Source: a virus
Length of the DNA stretch: 64,000 nucleotides
Reading direction: 5' to 3' (one strand)
Virus record (IMG/VR): IMGVR_UViG_3300044796_000658
Span: 1-64,000 of that record
The position numbers and the translations under genes were made by a program. This document shows, in pieces, positions 8,874-17,402 of this stretch (position 1 is its first letter; each line of letters opens with the position of its first letter). The notes beneath the pieces were generated by a model. That model saw nothing but the letters and a program-made list of their open reading frames with translations, was not told the DNA's origin and ran no database searches.

Positions 8874-10328
8874 ATGAAAAATTTTAACGAATGGGTTTTA
8901 CTAGAAGCCGAAACTACTCCGCAAGGCAAAGTACAAAGTGTTGAAGAATATTTGACAAAGTCTTGGCATCCATTAATTGCACAAGGTAATTACCTAGTTT
9001 ACATCCCCGATGTTCACTATCGCCCAGACCTCCAAAACGCTGGTCCAAAAGATAGTAGTGGTGGAACAGGGCGACGAGATATAAGTGCCTACAATCACGA
9101 TCAAAGAGGAACAACCCTTTTTGGTTTGGCCGAATTTCTGAACAATGGTTTTAAGATCATCGAAGGCGAAATGGTTCATATCTCAAACCATTCGGTTTTA
9201 CTTGTAAGTATCGACCCCAAATCTAATATTCAATTTCTGGACGCCAAAAACGATCAAACGAACCCTTGGCGTTGGATTACTGAAAGATTGTCTGATTACA
9301 AGCATTATGCTAAATCTCTCAAATTGTCACCTGAGCAACACAAAGACTTGGCTTATGATATGGCGGAAGTTGAAAAAGAAATTATGTCGTGGTACAAACA
9401 AGGAACATATCCTAACGGCAGAGTAGCAGATGATAGAAAAATGCCACCAACAGATTTTCGGTTAAAGAAAATGCTTTGGCTTATTAATGTTCAAATTCCT
9501 AGCATCATTGGACATTATTCTGACAATAAACATAAAGTCAACATACCAAAATATAATACGTATTATGATGACCGGGGATCACCGTGGTCACGCAATATCC
9601 CTGCTAGAAAAGTCGATGTAGACGTTATCAGTCATTCGGGGCCATTGTCTACGACCAAATGGGCTATCGCCTTCAACCCAAAGGCTATGCGAAAAGTTGA
9701 CTCGGTTGTACTTCCAAGTTCGTTCAGCGGATTGAAAAAAACTAATGCCGATCCGGTTACAGGAAAACAAAATCTAATTGTCCAATCACCGCAAAGTAAG
9801 CAATATCTTGGCTTTGATGCCAAGATTAACAAGGGACTTCAAGAAATTACTGAGTTGATTAACAATATGTTGGAATGGGATGAAAGAATAACAGATGTTC
9901 AAGGCGGTATTAGAACGAAGAAAGACGTTATTAGTAAACTCAAGAAAGTTGGTGATTTAGCTACTTCGTTGGCAAGATCACAGCCTAATGAAGTGGAAGA
10001 ATTAGAAAAGAGATTCCAACACATTCTTGATCAAATTGATAATGAAGCCGTGTACAATGATACCGAAGATGATTATGGTGAGTTCACACAGCATCTTAAC
10101 GATGAATGCCGTGAAGAATTACGTCCTCATTTCAACAGACAAATTGGTGTTCGGAGAAAAGACATTGCTCCCGAAGAAGACGACGCCTTTGAAGATGCCA
10201 TTGAAAAATGTATGGATGCCAAACGGCAAGAATACGAAGATGATAGTGATAGAAAGCATTGGGGAGACATAGTAAATGCGTTTCGCAAAGTCATCCAGAA
10301 TATCCAATCTCTCAAGACATCGCAATAG
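8874..10328 (+). CDS. Unrecognised protein with capsid-targeting-like N-terminus
   Basis: 484 residues with no family that I recognise. It begins MKNFNEWVLLEAE, close to the T4 internal-protein signal MKTYQEFIAEA, and includes an LLE-A site that fits prohead protease cleavage. It could therefore be packaged in the head core. Residues 20-240 look like a globular domain with many Trp, Tyr and His. Residues 300-484 are helical and acidic (EEDDAFEDAIEKC). The end overlaps the converging gene at 10312 by 17 bases. Confidence 0.55.
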   Translation: MKNFNEWVLLEAETTPQGKVQSVEEYLTKSWHPLIAQGNYLVYIPDVHYRPDLQNAGPKDSSGGTGRRDISAYNHDQRGTTLFGLAEFLNNGFKIIEGEMVHISNHSVLLVSIDPKSNIQFLDAKNDQTNPWRWITERLSDYKHYAKSLKLSPEQHKDLAYDMAEVEKEIMSWYKQGTYPNGRVADDRKMPPTDFRLKKMLWLINVQIPSIIGHYSDNKHKVNIPKYNTYYDDRGSPWSRNIPARKVDVDVISHSGPLSTTKWAIAFNPKAMRKVDSVVLPSSFSGLKKTNADPVTGKQNLIVQSPQSKQYLGFDAKINKGLQEITELINNMLEWDERITDVQGGIRTKKDVISKLKKVGDLATSLARSQPNEVEELEKRFQHILDQIDNEAVYNDTEDDYGEFTQHLNDECREELRPHFNRQIGVRRKDIAPEEDDAFEDAIEKCMDAKRQEYEDDSDRKHWGDIVNAFRKVIQNIQSLKTSQ

Positions 10329-10986
10329 TATCGTAGTCGTTATCAACAGCCCATTGTGCTAAATCATGAAGGGCTTTGATGTTTCTCTGAATTCTTTCCT
10401 TGTCCACACCGCCGAAATGTACATCGGCCTTCCCCGGCTTTTTATCAACCTTGGCAGGCTCAACAGCCTTATCAATCTGGAAATCATTAATGGATTGAAT
10501 CTTCCACAACAATTCTCTTGATTGAAGTGACTGTACCCCTCGCATACCCATTAATTGCAACACCAAATCAGCCATGTCGTTGCTCATGTTAACTTCCGGT
10601 GCCCGATTCTGACTATCCGGAATTTCTACATCAATACGATAAACGACATCGGGATGGAACGTTCCGCTTTGTTCCTTGCGGAATTTCCCATGTTTAACAC
10701 CCATTTCCCCAATGGCATAAACAGCACCATTGACAATTTTAGCCCACTCTGTTTCAGGCACGCCAGTAGGGTACAGGTTCATAGTACCTTTTTTCAAATG
10801 AGTATTCAAACCATCAATGGTAAAAATACCTTCGGGATTGGTAGCTTTTTGACTCAAAGGTGCGTGTTGGTGAAGCCAAGCACGCACCTTATAGCCAAGG
10901 TCGGCGATGTCCTTAACATCGCTTGCCTCATATCCCTCTGGTTCAAACGTTACGCTTTCCGTTAACCACTTTTTGAAATTATTCAC
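10312..10986 (-). CDS. Unrecognised protein with capsid-targeting-like N-terminus
   Basis: 224 residues. It starts MNNFKKWLTESV, matching the recurrent M-x-x-F-x-x-W/F-L pattern, with an LTE-S site suited to the prohead protease. Residues 20-150 contain a compact domain with GVKHGKFRKEQSG. The last 50 residues are Lys rich, then helical. It overlaps the 3' end of the portal gene by 8 bases and is translated directly after it, so a head or core role is likely but inferred. Confidence 0.5.
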   Translation of the reverse strand: MNNFKKWLTESVTFEPEGYEASDVKDIADLGYKVRAWLHQHAPLSQKATNPEGIFTIDGLNTHLKKGTMNLYPTGVPETEWAKIVNGAVYAIGEMGVKHGKFRKEQSGTFHPDVVYRIDVEIPDSQNRAPEVNMSNDMADLVLQLMGMRGVQSLQSRELLWKIQSINDFQIDKAVEPAKVDKKPGKADVHFGGVDKERIQRNIKALHDLAQWAVDNDYDTIAMS

Positions 10987-13519
10987 CTTCTACCTCGCTG
11001 GCATCAATTTCTTCGTCGTCAATTCCTTGCGACAAATCGTAAATTTCCAAATCGTACATCTTCAACTCATCGTCAGTTGGATCAGGCAATTCTACTACTT
11101 CAGGCTTCTCTGGTTGACCGTACGTGTCTTGTGCTTCGGCTCCAGGCTGTTGATCGCCCCCCGCATCCATTTCGCCACCTGTAGGCGGTTGATCTGGAGG
11201 CGGTTGCTGCCCGCTCATATCATTTGGTACTGGCCCGCCTGCTTGTGATCCCAATTCATTGCCCGGTGCTTGCGGCATAGCCACACCCAACAATTGAGGA
11301 TTTTGACTCATTACTTGCAGCTTCAGTTCTTGCAGCTTCTGAATCATTGAACGAGCGACTTTTTCCTTCGCCTTTTCCAACGGTTCGTGCATAACATCCG
11401 TCAACAAGTCCAAGTCAGAATAAACCATCGTACCCTTCAAGGTGGAAAGACGGTTAACACGGGCATCCTTGATTTCGTTTTCTGAGATTTCACGGTAGTG
11501 AGATGGAGCAGTCATCTTGATCTGCAAATCATCAAACAAATCACTTGGATAGCCACGCAATTGTAAGTGTCGAATAGCAACCTGAACCAGTCCACTCGCA
11601 ACGTTTCTTTGTAGCCTCTCAACCAATCTCGCAAACTTAACATCAACACTGGATAACGTCACTTTGGTGATTGAAGGATCGTCTTGTGCCATGTAGTTTC
11701 TTGGGAAACACATTGAGATAAACAACTTGTTTCTGAAGTACAAGGCATCGTCAATTTCGCCTAAGTTTTGGGCACCGGGCAATGTTTCAACCCGTGTATT
11801 AGAATTCGGACGCAATGGAATCCAGAAGTCTTCATCGGCTGTCGGTGGCGTATTTCTTTCATCAACTGGCCCTGCACCCGACTGACCACCCTTAGAAGTA
11901 AATACCTTTTTCTTACGGAATTGATCTTTCAATCGTTCCATGAAAGCTTCAGTTTTGAACGATGATAATTGACCAACATCGATGTAAAAGACCCGTCTTT
12001 CCGGCGCACGTGAAAGACGATAGATTAACATACTATCTTCCATCAACTTCAATTGGTGCGCTGGGCCACGTGCTGCTTCAATCAAACTCACTCCATAAGG
12101 GAAAAACGTCTTGCGATTTCCGCCAATACTAAAGTGTACGATAGATTGAGGTTGGAATCTGATAGCCGTTGCCTGCATCAATTCCGCTTCTGTAGCCTTC
12201 GTTACGTCAACCTTAGCTAAACTCTGATAATCAGGCCCATCTTTGGCTTGTTGGAATTCAATAGTCTTGCCTTTGATCGTATCAATACGATAAATACTTT
12301 CAGGTGGAAGTACTTGTACTTTCAAAATACCTAACTTGGGTTCATCGGAATCAATGACGAGTTCAATGAAGTGATCGCCATAAAGGAACAAGTCCCGGCA
12401 CCAGCTCCAAATATTTTCGTCAAGGTTAATCATCGTCGGATGAAAAAAGAGGAATTCCAATTCTTCTTTGATGTCCGGATTTTTGCAGATGATATCGAGC
12501 ATGTGCCCGTTCTCACCGATCTGGCAATTATGAAATACGCCGATGTCAGTACAGAAATTTTCGTGCTGATCTACGGAAAGATCGTAAACGTCCTCTTCGG
12601 CACCTTCCCAAGTAGCCAATACGGTTACGTAATCGGGAATCTCGCCTAAATGCTGGCATTCACGATAGCAAAAACCTTCGTATCTCAATCTTTCGGAAAG
12701 GGTATCCCAATCCTTACCGAAGAACTCAGCGACTTGTTTGGTTTTCAATCCACCGGCAATGGATCTAACAATCTTGTATAGATTTTCTTTTTGTGTTTCG
12801 CCGGTACGCCATTCTTCAATGAAATCACGTTCCGTCATCCAGCCTTTGTTATGGGTGAAAATACGTGGGAATTGTTTGCGTTTGGCACAAGCAAAAGTTT
12901 TTTCTGGCCGTTTGCGGTAGAAAGGCATCATACGATCACCCTTCTTTAACTGCCCCGCTTCAATCCATTCACCATTTCTCAACAAAACCCTATGGTCAGC
13001 AGTACAGCGGAATTGCGCACCGTCTGAAACGGTTACAACAACAGTTTTAGACTTCTTGACAATGCGTGGATGATGTGCCCAACCGAGTGTGTAATCTTGC
13101 TTGCCAAAATCGTAACAATATACGAGGAACTTTTCCCCTGTCATCTTGCGGGCAGCGAGGTCTTTAATTTCAATAAAGCCGAATGGAGTAGCAACTTTGG
13201 TATGTCCAGCAACGCAGGCTTCGTCAGCGAAAATCGTAATAGCATTTTCAATTTCGGGTACTGTTCTTAATCTTTCGTATTCTTTATATCGGCTTTGACG
13301 GTTTGTTACGCTGGATAAATCGATGAAGTCATTGCTGTCACGAAGCCTTACAACACCCCTACTACCACCAAAATATTCACCACTTTGACGAATGTCTTGA
13401 ATGGCGTCTGGAACGGTAACGCCCGCACCTTCAATATCGTGAGTTACTTCACGCCGACGGATGGGATCAAGCTCACCTTGAAACTGCCATACCTTGTACA
13501 AATCACTCCAAAACGGCAT
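10979..13519 (-). CDS. 20: Portal protein (T4 gp20-like) interrupted by an intein
   Basis: Dodecameric ring at the head vertex through which DNA enters and to which the neck binds. The precursor is 846 residues; removing the intein (residues 102-331) leaves 616, close to the family size. Portal-family blocks are visible after the intein: WCRDLFLYGDHFIELV, the VLPPESIYRIDT segment, and SRAPERRVFYIDVG followed by the basic FRKKKVF region. The last 110 residues are Pro, Gly and acidic rich. It heads the T4-order module 20-21-22-23. A segment near its C-terminus (LQELKLQVMSQNP, about 11275-11345) reappears in the small protein at 58321-58644. A TATATA box lies 78 bases upstream. Confidence 0.88.
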   Translation of the reverse strand: MPFWSDLYKVWQFQGELDPIRRREVTHDIEGAGVTVPDAIQDIRQSGEYFGGSRGVVRLRDSNDFIDLSSVTNRQSRYKEYERLRTVPEIENAITIFADEACVAGHTKVATPFGFIEIKDLAARKMTGEKFLVYCYDFGKQDYTLGWAHHPRIVKKSKTVVVTVSDGAQFRCTADHRVLLRNGEWIEAGQLKKGDRMMPFYRKRPEKTFACAKRKQFPRIFTHNKGWMTERDFIEEWRTGETQKENLYKIVRSIAGGLKTKQVAEFFGKDWDTLSERLRYEGFCYRECQHLGEIPDYVTVLATWEGAEEDVYDLSVDQHENFCTDIGVFHNCQIGENGHMLDIICKNPDIKEELEFLFFHPTMINLDENIWSWCRDLFLYGDHFIELVIDSDEPKLGILKVQVLPPESIYRIDTIKGKTIEFQQAKDGPDYQSLAKVDVTKATEAELMQATAIRFQPQSIVHFSIGGNRKTFFPYGVSLIEAARGPAHQLKLMEDSMLIYRLSRAPERRVFYIDVGQLSSFKTEAFMERLKDQFRKKKVFTSKGGQSGAGPVDERNTPPTADEDFWIPLRPNSNTRVETLPGAQNLGEIDDALYFRNKLFISMCFPRNYMAQDDPSITKVTLSSVDVKFARLVERLQRNVASGLVQVAIRHLQLRGYPSDLFDDLQIKMTAPSHYREISENEIKDARVNRLSTLKGTMVYSDLDLLTDVMHEPLEKAKEKVARSMIQKLQELKLQVMSQNPQLLGVAMPQAPGNELGSQAGGPVPNDMSGQQPPPDQPPTGGEMDAGGDQQPGAEAQDTYGQPEKPEVVELPDPTDDELKMYDLEIYDLSQGIDDEEIDASEVEGE
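12527..13216 (-). mobile_element. Intein within the portal protein
   Basis: A 230-residue protein-splicing element. It begins with Cys102 (block A, CVAGHTKVATPFG). It carries the block B histidine motif CTADHRVLL near residues 172-180 and block F (VYDLSVDQHENF). It ends with His-Asn at 330-331, followed by Cys332 as the first downstream extein residue, so all splicing residues are present. No LAGLIDADG motif is visible. The central part, residues 200-300, has a helical segment (KTKQVAEFFGKDWDTL) that could be a DNA-binding helix-turn-helix left from a homing domain. The flanks read IFADEA and CQIGENGHML. Confidence 0.88.
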
Positions 13520-13596
13520 ATTCTTTACTCTCTTATTATGCTTTCAATGCTATCATAGTTAACTTTCTTCAATTGGCAGAAAGACTATGTTTCAAA

Positions 13597-13602
13597 TATA
13601 TA
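13597..13602 (-). promoter_or_regulatory. Candidate late promoter box for the portal gene
   Basis: TATATA (within GCTATATATTTG on the minus strand) 78 bases upstream of the portal ATG. Confidence 0.3.
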
Positions 13603-13636
13603 GCTCAAAAAGACGAAACCATCAGACCTATTATCG

Positions 13637-14086
13637 ATGAAATACATTTTAATTCACACCCACCACGGCTCCCCTTACGATGTTTTGGTGGAATATTTCA
13701 GCAAAGTTCCCGGTGTTTGGGCGGGGGAAACCGGCAAAAACTATAAACAAGTTAAAGATTTGACCGATCTTCAAAATATGGACAAGCGTGCCATCAAGTT
13801 CGTTGATGTCATCTTAGAAAACAAGCAAATCCAATCTCCGGTGATCGAAAAATTGACGCTCAACATCTTTCTGATGGGTAACGAAGTGGGATCGCAAGAC
13901 TATTTACGGTTCAGGCTGAGAAGAATGTACGAGATTTGGCGAAGGAATGGGGGAATAGTTTTAGGCCCAACCATCGATGAATGGGCAAAGATCGAGAATT
14001 TGTACGATAGAAAAATTGACAAAGTGGAATTGAAGAATAGCGAAATCATTGACAAGTACTTATCAAAATTTCTACTACATATGTGA
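13637..14086 (+). CDS. Unrecognised small protein
   Basis: 149 residues. It opens with a beta strand and a His cluster (YILIHTHHGSPYD), followed by helical and mixed segments. It ends within the ATGATGG where the next gene starts, so the two are translationally coupled. I recognise no family. The gene diverges from the portal gene across a 117-base intergenic region. Confidence 0.5.
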   Translation: MKYILIHTHHGSPYDVLVEYFSKVPGVWAGETGKNYKQVKDLTDLQNMDKRAIKFVDVILENKQIQSPVIEKLTLNIFLMGNEVGSQDYLRFRLRRMYEIWRRNGGIVLGPTIDEWAKIENLYDRKIDKVELKNSEIIDKYLSKFLLHM

Positions 14087-14316
14087 TGGAAAGTTTCAAA
14101 AATTGGATGGAAGGTGAATACGGCACTTCGGCTTATGGGTTTGTTGGGGCTTGGGCCTCTTCTTCTGGGAACTCTAACCCACAAGGGGCGAATGACGAAA
14201 CATTTGCCAAGCAGGGTGTTAAATCAAACTACACAGCAGTGGATATGCAAAAAAAATTGCCGCCGAAAAATCGGCGGCAACCATTAGGCAACATTAGTGC
14301 CCGAATTGGCGTTTGA
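14086..14316 (+). CDS. Small protein with capsid-targeting-like N-terminus
   Basis: About 76 residues; an alternative start lies one codon earlier at 14083. It begins MESFKNWMEGEYG, matching the F-x-x-W-M-x-x-E pattern found on other candidate core proteins. The rest is Ser, Gly and Asn rich and then basic. Its last codons run through the hairpin that terminates the converging minus-strand gene and overlap that gene's end. Function unknown. Confidence 0.45.
   Translation: MESFKNWMEGEYGTSAYGFVGAWASSSGNSNPQGANDETFAKQGVKSNYTAVDMQKKLPPKNRRQPLGNISARIGV
14249..14280 (-). terminator. Terminator of the small minus-strand gene at 14294
   Basis: On the minus strand TTGCCGCCGA-tttt-TCGGCGGCAA is followed by T8. 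It lies inside the coding region of the plus-strand gene that ends at 14316. Confidence 0.8.
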
Positions 14317-14542
14317 TAGCATCTTGCTGTAGCCTTTGAATTCTGCGTCTTTCAGCAGAAGGATCTAAGGTTGGTCGTGGTAGCGAAAGATTGGAGTCAT
14401 TCGGTGCCATGCTAAATGGTGGTTGAACAATTCCCGGTGGTGGCGCAACAAATGGCCTACGAGGGGCTTGTAAATTCGCTCTAGCCCGTTGTTGTTGTTG
14501 GCGAAAATTGTTGTTCCCGCCGCTTCGACAGCTACATCCCAT
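14294..14542 (-). CDS. Small basic, Pro/Gln-rich protein
   Basis: 82 residues beginning MGCSCRSGG, with a Gln run and a Pro-rich centre (RRPFVAPPPGIVQPPF) and a basic helical end. It is probably largely disordered. It lies just downstream of the 363-residue gene, with 21 bases between them, and ends at a good terminator, so the two likely form one transcript. Function unknown. Confidence 0.5.
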   Translation of the reverse strand: MGCSCRSGGNNNFRQQQQRARANLQAPRRPFVAPPPGIVQPPFSMAPNDSNLSLPRPTLDPSAERRRIQRLQQDAIKRQFGH

Positions 14543-14563
14543 AAATAATACCTCCTGTATTAT

Positions 14564-15655
14564 TTAGTAGCAACTCGTTATCTTCGCTTTTGCTTTACTT
14601 GCTTCCATCAAATGGGATGATACAAATCTCTTTAACACATCGCTAGGGATTGCTTTATTCAGATTGTTGTCATGTGGAATGCCACAACCATACAGAGTAG
14701 GACATAGAACTTTTTGCCCGACAGGTCGCTTGCGATGATGAAGGAAATCAATAATCGCTTCCTTAAACTTGTCAAAAAAGGCAGCGGGCGATGAGTCTTT
14801 CACGTTATCGTAAAGCCCAAACGCTGCGATTTGTTGTACAACGGTATCCAGAACGAATTCTACCGGTACTCGCCGCTTTCCTGTCCCAACACGACTGAAA
14901 TCAATGAACCATGAGTAGGTATCGGGGTCGTAGTGGAATAAGGGGTTCTGTTGTCCAAGTTTGACATGTAAATCAATGTACCCTTGCAGGTCAACTAAAT
15001 GCATGTGTCCCTTGGCCAAATAGAAGCAATGATAGTAATACCCAATCAAACTGCGGTAAGTTAATATCAAAGTATTCCGCTGACGGCGGGGACGATACAA
15101 TTCGTTTCTCAGACAATTCGTGCAGAAGATTTGACCAACCGGAACCACACTCTTATTGAAGGCGGTAATGGACTTGGACAAAATCGTATTCTTTTCACAG
15201 CAATTACAAACGCAAGCAACACGGGTACCAATGGCCAAATCATCATCCCCCGAAAAATTAGTGATTGTCACTTTCTTGATTTCGGGCTTGGTGGCATTCG
15301 GCATTCCTACAACTGCCGGAGGCGTTGTGGGATAAGAACGTGTTCTTGAACTAACACTAGATGTTGTTGAAGTTGTTGAAACATCAAAATTGGGCATCCC
15401 CGGATCAATTAACTTTATCGTCTCTTTGGCAGCATCGGAGAAAGCTTTATTACTTCCTTTCACCAAATCATGCAGGTGCATTAAGATGCCCCACGCTGCC
15501 CGTCCCACTTTGCCACATGCTTTTATGCAAGTGATGCGATAGGACTCAGTGTATTGAGGATTGGCAATGTCTTCATACAACTCTGAAAGAGTCATATCGC
15601 CCTCAACATCGGGGCATACGACATTAGTGCCATTCGCAAGTAGTACTTGTCCCAT
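14564..15655 (-). CDS. Unrecognised protein with a zinc-binding cluster
   Basis: 363 residues. The N-terminal 85 residues are helical. Residues 90-130 are a Ser/Thr-rich linker (STTSTTSSVSSRTR). Residues about 145-190 hold CVCNCC followed by CTNC, spaced like a zinc ribbon. The C-terminal 170 residues form a globular domain with FHYDPDTYSWFIDFSR. I recognise no family. It could be a regulator or a virion component; the sequence does not decide. Confidence 0.5.
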   Translation of the reverse strand: MGQVLLANGTNVVCPDVEGDMTLSELYEDIANPQYTESYRITCIKACGKVGRAAWGILMHLHDLVKGSNKAFSDAAKETIKLIDPGMPNFDVSTTSTTSSVSSRTRSYPTTPPAVVGMPNATKPEIKKVTITNFSGDDDLAIGTRVACVCNCCEKNTILSKSITAFNKSVVPVGQIFCTNCLRNELYRPRRQRNTLILTYRSLIGYYYHCFYLAKGHMHLVDLQGYIDLHVKLGQQNPLFHYDPDTYSWFIDFSRVGTGKRRVPVEFVLDTVVQQIAAFGLYDNVKDSSPAAFFDKFKEAIIDFLHHRKRPVGQKVLCPTLYGCGIPHDNNLNKAIPSDVLKRFVSSHLMEASKAKAKITSCY

Positions 15656-15708
15656 AGGATTGTAACCCGTTCATTAAATCAATGCAGGGAATTTTTGTCG
15701 GATACTCA

Positions 15709-15714
15709 TATATA
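15709..15714 (+). promoter_or_regulatory. Candidate late promoter box
   Basis: TATATA (CTCATATATAACTC) 39 bases upstream of the small gene at 15753, which has a targeting-type N-terminus. Confidence 0.35.
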
Positions 15715-15752
15715 ACTCAAGCGATAGTGATTATCTATAGGAGTTTAATACA

Positions 15753-15962
15753 ATGAGAGACTTTCACGACTGGATGAAAGATAACGGCAAGAAGATTGAA
15801 ATCAGTGAAGGTAGTGCGAAACGTGCTGGTGTACGAGCACATGCTTATCCTCCTGCTTACAATCGGGCACAATACGCAGGTGTCAAAAATGACAACCCTG
15901 CCGCTTTGACGCCAACGGCTGCTGATGCTGCCTATTACTTGACCAATAAAGACGCCGACTAA
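15753..15962 (+). CDS. Small protein with capsid-targeting-like N-terminus
   Basis: 69 residues beginning MRDFHDWMKDNGKK, with ISE-G at residues 17-20 as a possible prohead protease site. The remainder (RAHAYPPAYNRAQYAG) is Ala/Tyr rich. An AGGAG ribosome site is placed correctly before the ATG, a TATATA box lies upstream and a terminator follows. It is therefore a well-supported single-gene transcript, plausibly for an internal head protein. Confidence 0.6.
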   Translation: MRDFHDWMKDNGKKIEISEGSAKRAGVRAHAYPPAYNRAQYAGVKNDNPAALTPTAADAAYYLTNKDAD

Positions 15963-15980
15963 ATTTTAGTAAGTTAAACT

Positions 15981-16013
15981 AAGCCCCCGGTTTTTCCGGG
16001 GGTTTTCGTTTTT
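15981..16013 (+). terminator. Rho-independent terminator
   Basis: CCCCCGG-ttttt-CCGGGGG followed by TTTTCGTTTTT, directly after the small gene ending at 15962. Confidence 0.85.
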
Positions 16014-16686
16014 ACACAAGTTCGTGAAACCAAGTTCTCACAAACTTAAACTTTTTCACGGCCCATCCAGCTTTTGTCAAATCAAATTTTTCATCTGGCT
16101 TGCAAACGTATTCTTCATTTTGCTCGGCGTAACCCAACTGCCATACGTGATCTTCGGGCATTTCAATTACAACACTTTCCTTGAAATACTCCAATGCCAC
16201 TTTCATCGGCAAATTCTCAATCGCCTCACGCCACATTTGAGGCTTGGAAACAAAGAAAATTTGATTGAGTGTCCTGCGTTCATCAATAACGTAAATTGGA
16301 ACTTGGCTTTGCATTAAGTATAGAACCGCTTCGGACTTTCCTGAGTCTTCTTCTGCGATTGCTACACTGATGGGTTTAGAGCAATAGTTAATGGGCGTTG
16401 AATAATCAAAACCTGCCGTGTATTCCTTACTGACTGCCATATTGTAGATGGTTTCAGTAATATTTTGACCGCTGAATTTTGGGTGTGGAAATGCCAAATC
16501 TCCCTTAAAACAGACAGATACTTTTTTTGAAACATCTACGCCGTGCTCTACAAAACCAGAATGTGGCGGTTGATCATTTTCAGTTGCCGACTGTCTTAAT
16601 TTCGTCAGGATTTGTTCACTCACTGCTGGATTACGACTTTGACCGACACAACCAGAAAAACCCGCATTCAAACTCACATACTTCAT
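16012..16686 (-). CDS. Class II glutamine amidotransferase-like protein lacking the catalytic Cys
   Basis: 224 residues. From about residue 115 on (PISVAIAEEDSGKSEAVLYL, then VIDERRTLNQIFF) it aligns with the second half of the amidotransferase at 48581-49942 (AVAIAERGDD, then VIDMRKTLGQIFF), so the two are paralogues. The N-terminus is MKYVSLNAGFSGC, with no Cys at position 2, the residue that releases ammonia in this family, and the segment that would align with its Arg and Asn motifs is missing. It is probably not a glutaminase; a regulatory or partner role is possible. A longer frame starts at 16746, but a terminator lies inside it, so ATG 16686 is preferred. Confidence 0.6.
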   Translation of the reverse strand: MKYVSLNAGFSGCVGQSRNPAVSEQILTKLRQSATENDQPPHSGFVEHGVDVSKKVSVCFKGDLAFPHPKFSGQNITETIYNMAVSKEYTAGFDYSTPINYCSKPISVAIAEEDSGKSEAVLYLMQSQVPIYVIDERRTLNQIFFVSKPQMWREAIENLPMKVALEYFKESVVIEMPEDHVWQLGYAEQNEEYVCKPDEKFDLTKAGWAVKKFKFVRTWFHELV

Positions 16687-16703
16687 ACTGTGCACCTTAA
16701 AGC

Positions 16704-16728
16704 AAAAAAGAGGCCGTTTGGCCCCTTT
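16704..16728 (-). terminator. Terminator after the 191-residue gene
   Basis: On the minus strand AAAGGGGCC-aaac-GGCCTCTT is followed by T5-6. The stem has one mismatch. It separates the 191-residue gene from the amidotransferase-like gene and rules out the longer start at 16746. Confidence 0.7.
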
Positions 16729-16750
16729 ATTACTACGAGATGTCATTCAG

Positions 16751-17326
16751 TTAATCAAGGAGAAGTCGGACGCCTTCAAGCGGGTTCTCGTTCAATTTCT
16801 TTTTCTTCTTGTCTTTTGCGTCTTCTTCATTTAGTTTGTCGTTACGCATAACGAATTCAACTTGTCCCTCTGTAGTAATGAGTGGGGGTTGTTCAGTAAT
16901 CAATTTTTCTTCCATAGCCTTTACCTCGCTCACGAGTAAGAGTTGACCGGTTTGAATCATTGGCAAATATTGGGCGTTACCGGTAAATTCACCACCCACA
17001 GGAATCGCCTTGCCATCATTAAGGTATAGATTGTCTAAAGTGCGATTCTTGAAAACGAAAGTTTGTTCTGTTAGTACTGTTCCATCGTTCTCAGCCAACT
17101 TCTTAACAAGGCGAAGTTCCCCGGACTGAACTAACTGCATGTAATAATCATCACCAACGAATTGTCCCTTGTGAGGAATATTTCGTACGTTTGAAGCGGT
17201 TGGGCGTGGCAATTGATATGAGCCAGCGGTATTGTTTTGGAATAAGAAACTTCCGGCACCGCTCATGTCGTGATCACGTTTAGCTAATTGTTGAGCTTTG
17301 CGAAGTTGCTTTCGTGGGTTCATCAT
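16751..17326 (-). CDS. Unrecognised protein with an internal duplication
   Basis: 191 residues. Two copies of a unit of about 26 residues are visible: IPHKGQFVGDDYYMQLVQSG followed by ELRLV, near residues 50-75, and IPVGGEFTGNAQYLPMIQTG followed by QLLLV, near 108-133. This is a tandem beta-rich module. The C-terminus is acidic and then Lys rich (DAKDKKKKKLNE). The MMNPRKQLRKAQQLAKR start is basic. A TATATA box is 36 bases upstream and a terminator follows, so it is its own transcript. Function unknown; a virion decoration role is possible. Confidence 0.55.
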   Translation of the reverse strand: MMNPRKQLRKAQQLAKRDHDMSGAGSFLFQNNTAGSYQLPRPTASNVRNIPHKGQFVGDDYYMQLVQSGELRLVKKLAENDGTVLTEQTFVFKNRTLDNLYLNDGKAIPVGGEFTGNAQYLPMIQTGQLLLVSEVKAMEEKLITEQPPLITTEGQVEFVMRNDKLNEEDAKDKKKKKLNENPLEGVRLLLD

Positions 17327-17361
17327 TCTTTTGGTCTTCTTTCTTGCGTAATATACCTTAA

Positions 17362-17367
17362 TATATA
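17362..17367 (-). promoter_or_regulatory. Candidate late promoter box
   Basis: TATATA (AACTATATATTAAGG on the minus strand) 36 bases upstream of the 191-residue gene. Confidence 0.35.
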
Positions 17368-17402
17368 GTTCCTAAACCATTTTTTCAGGAGAGCAGACCA
17401 CT

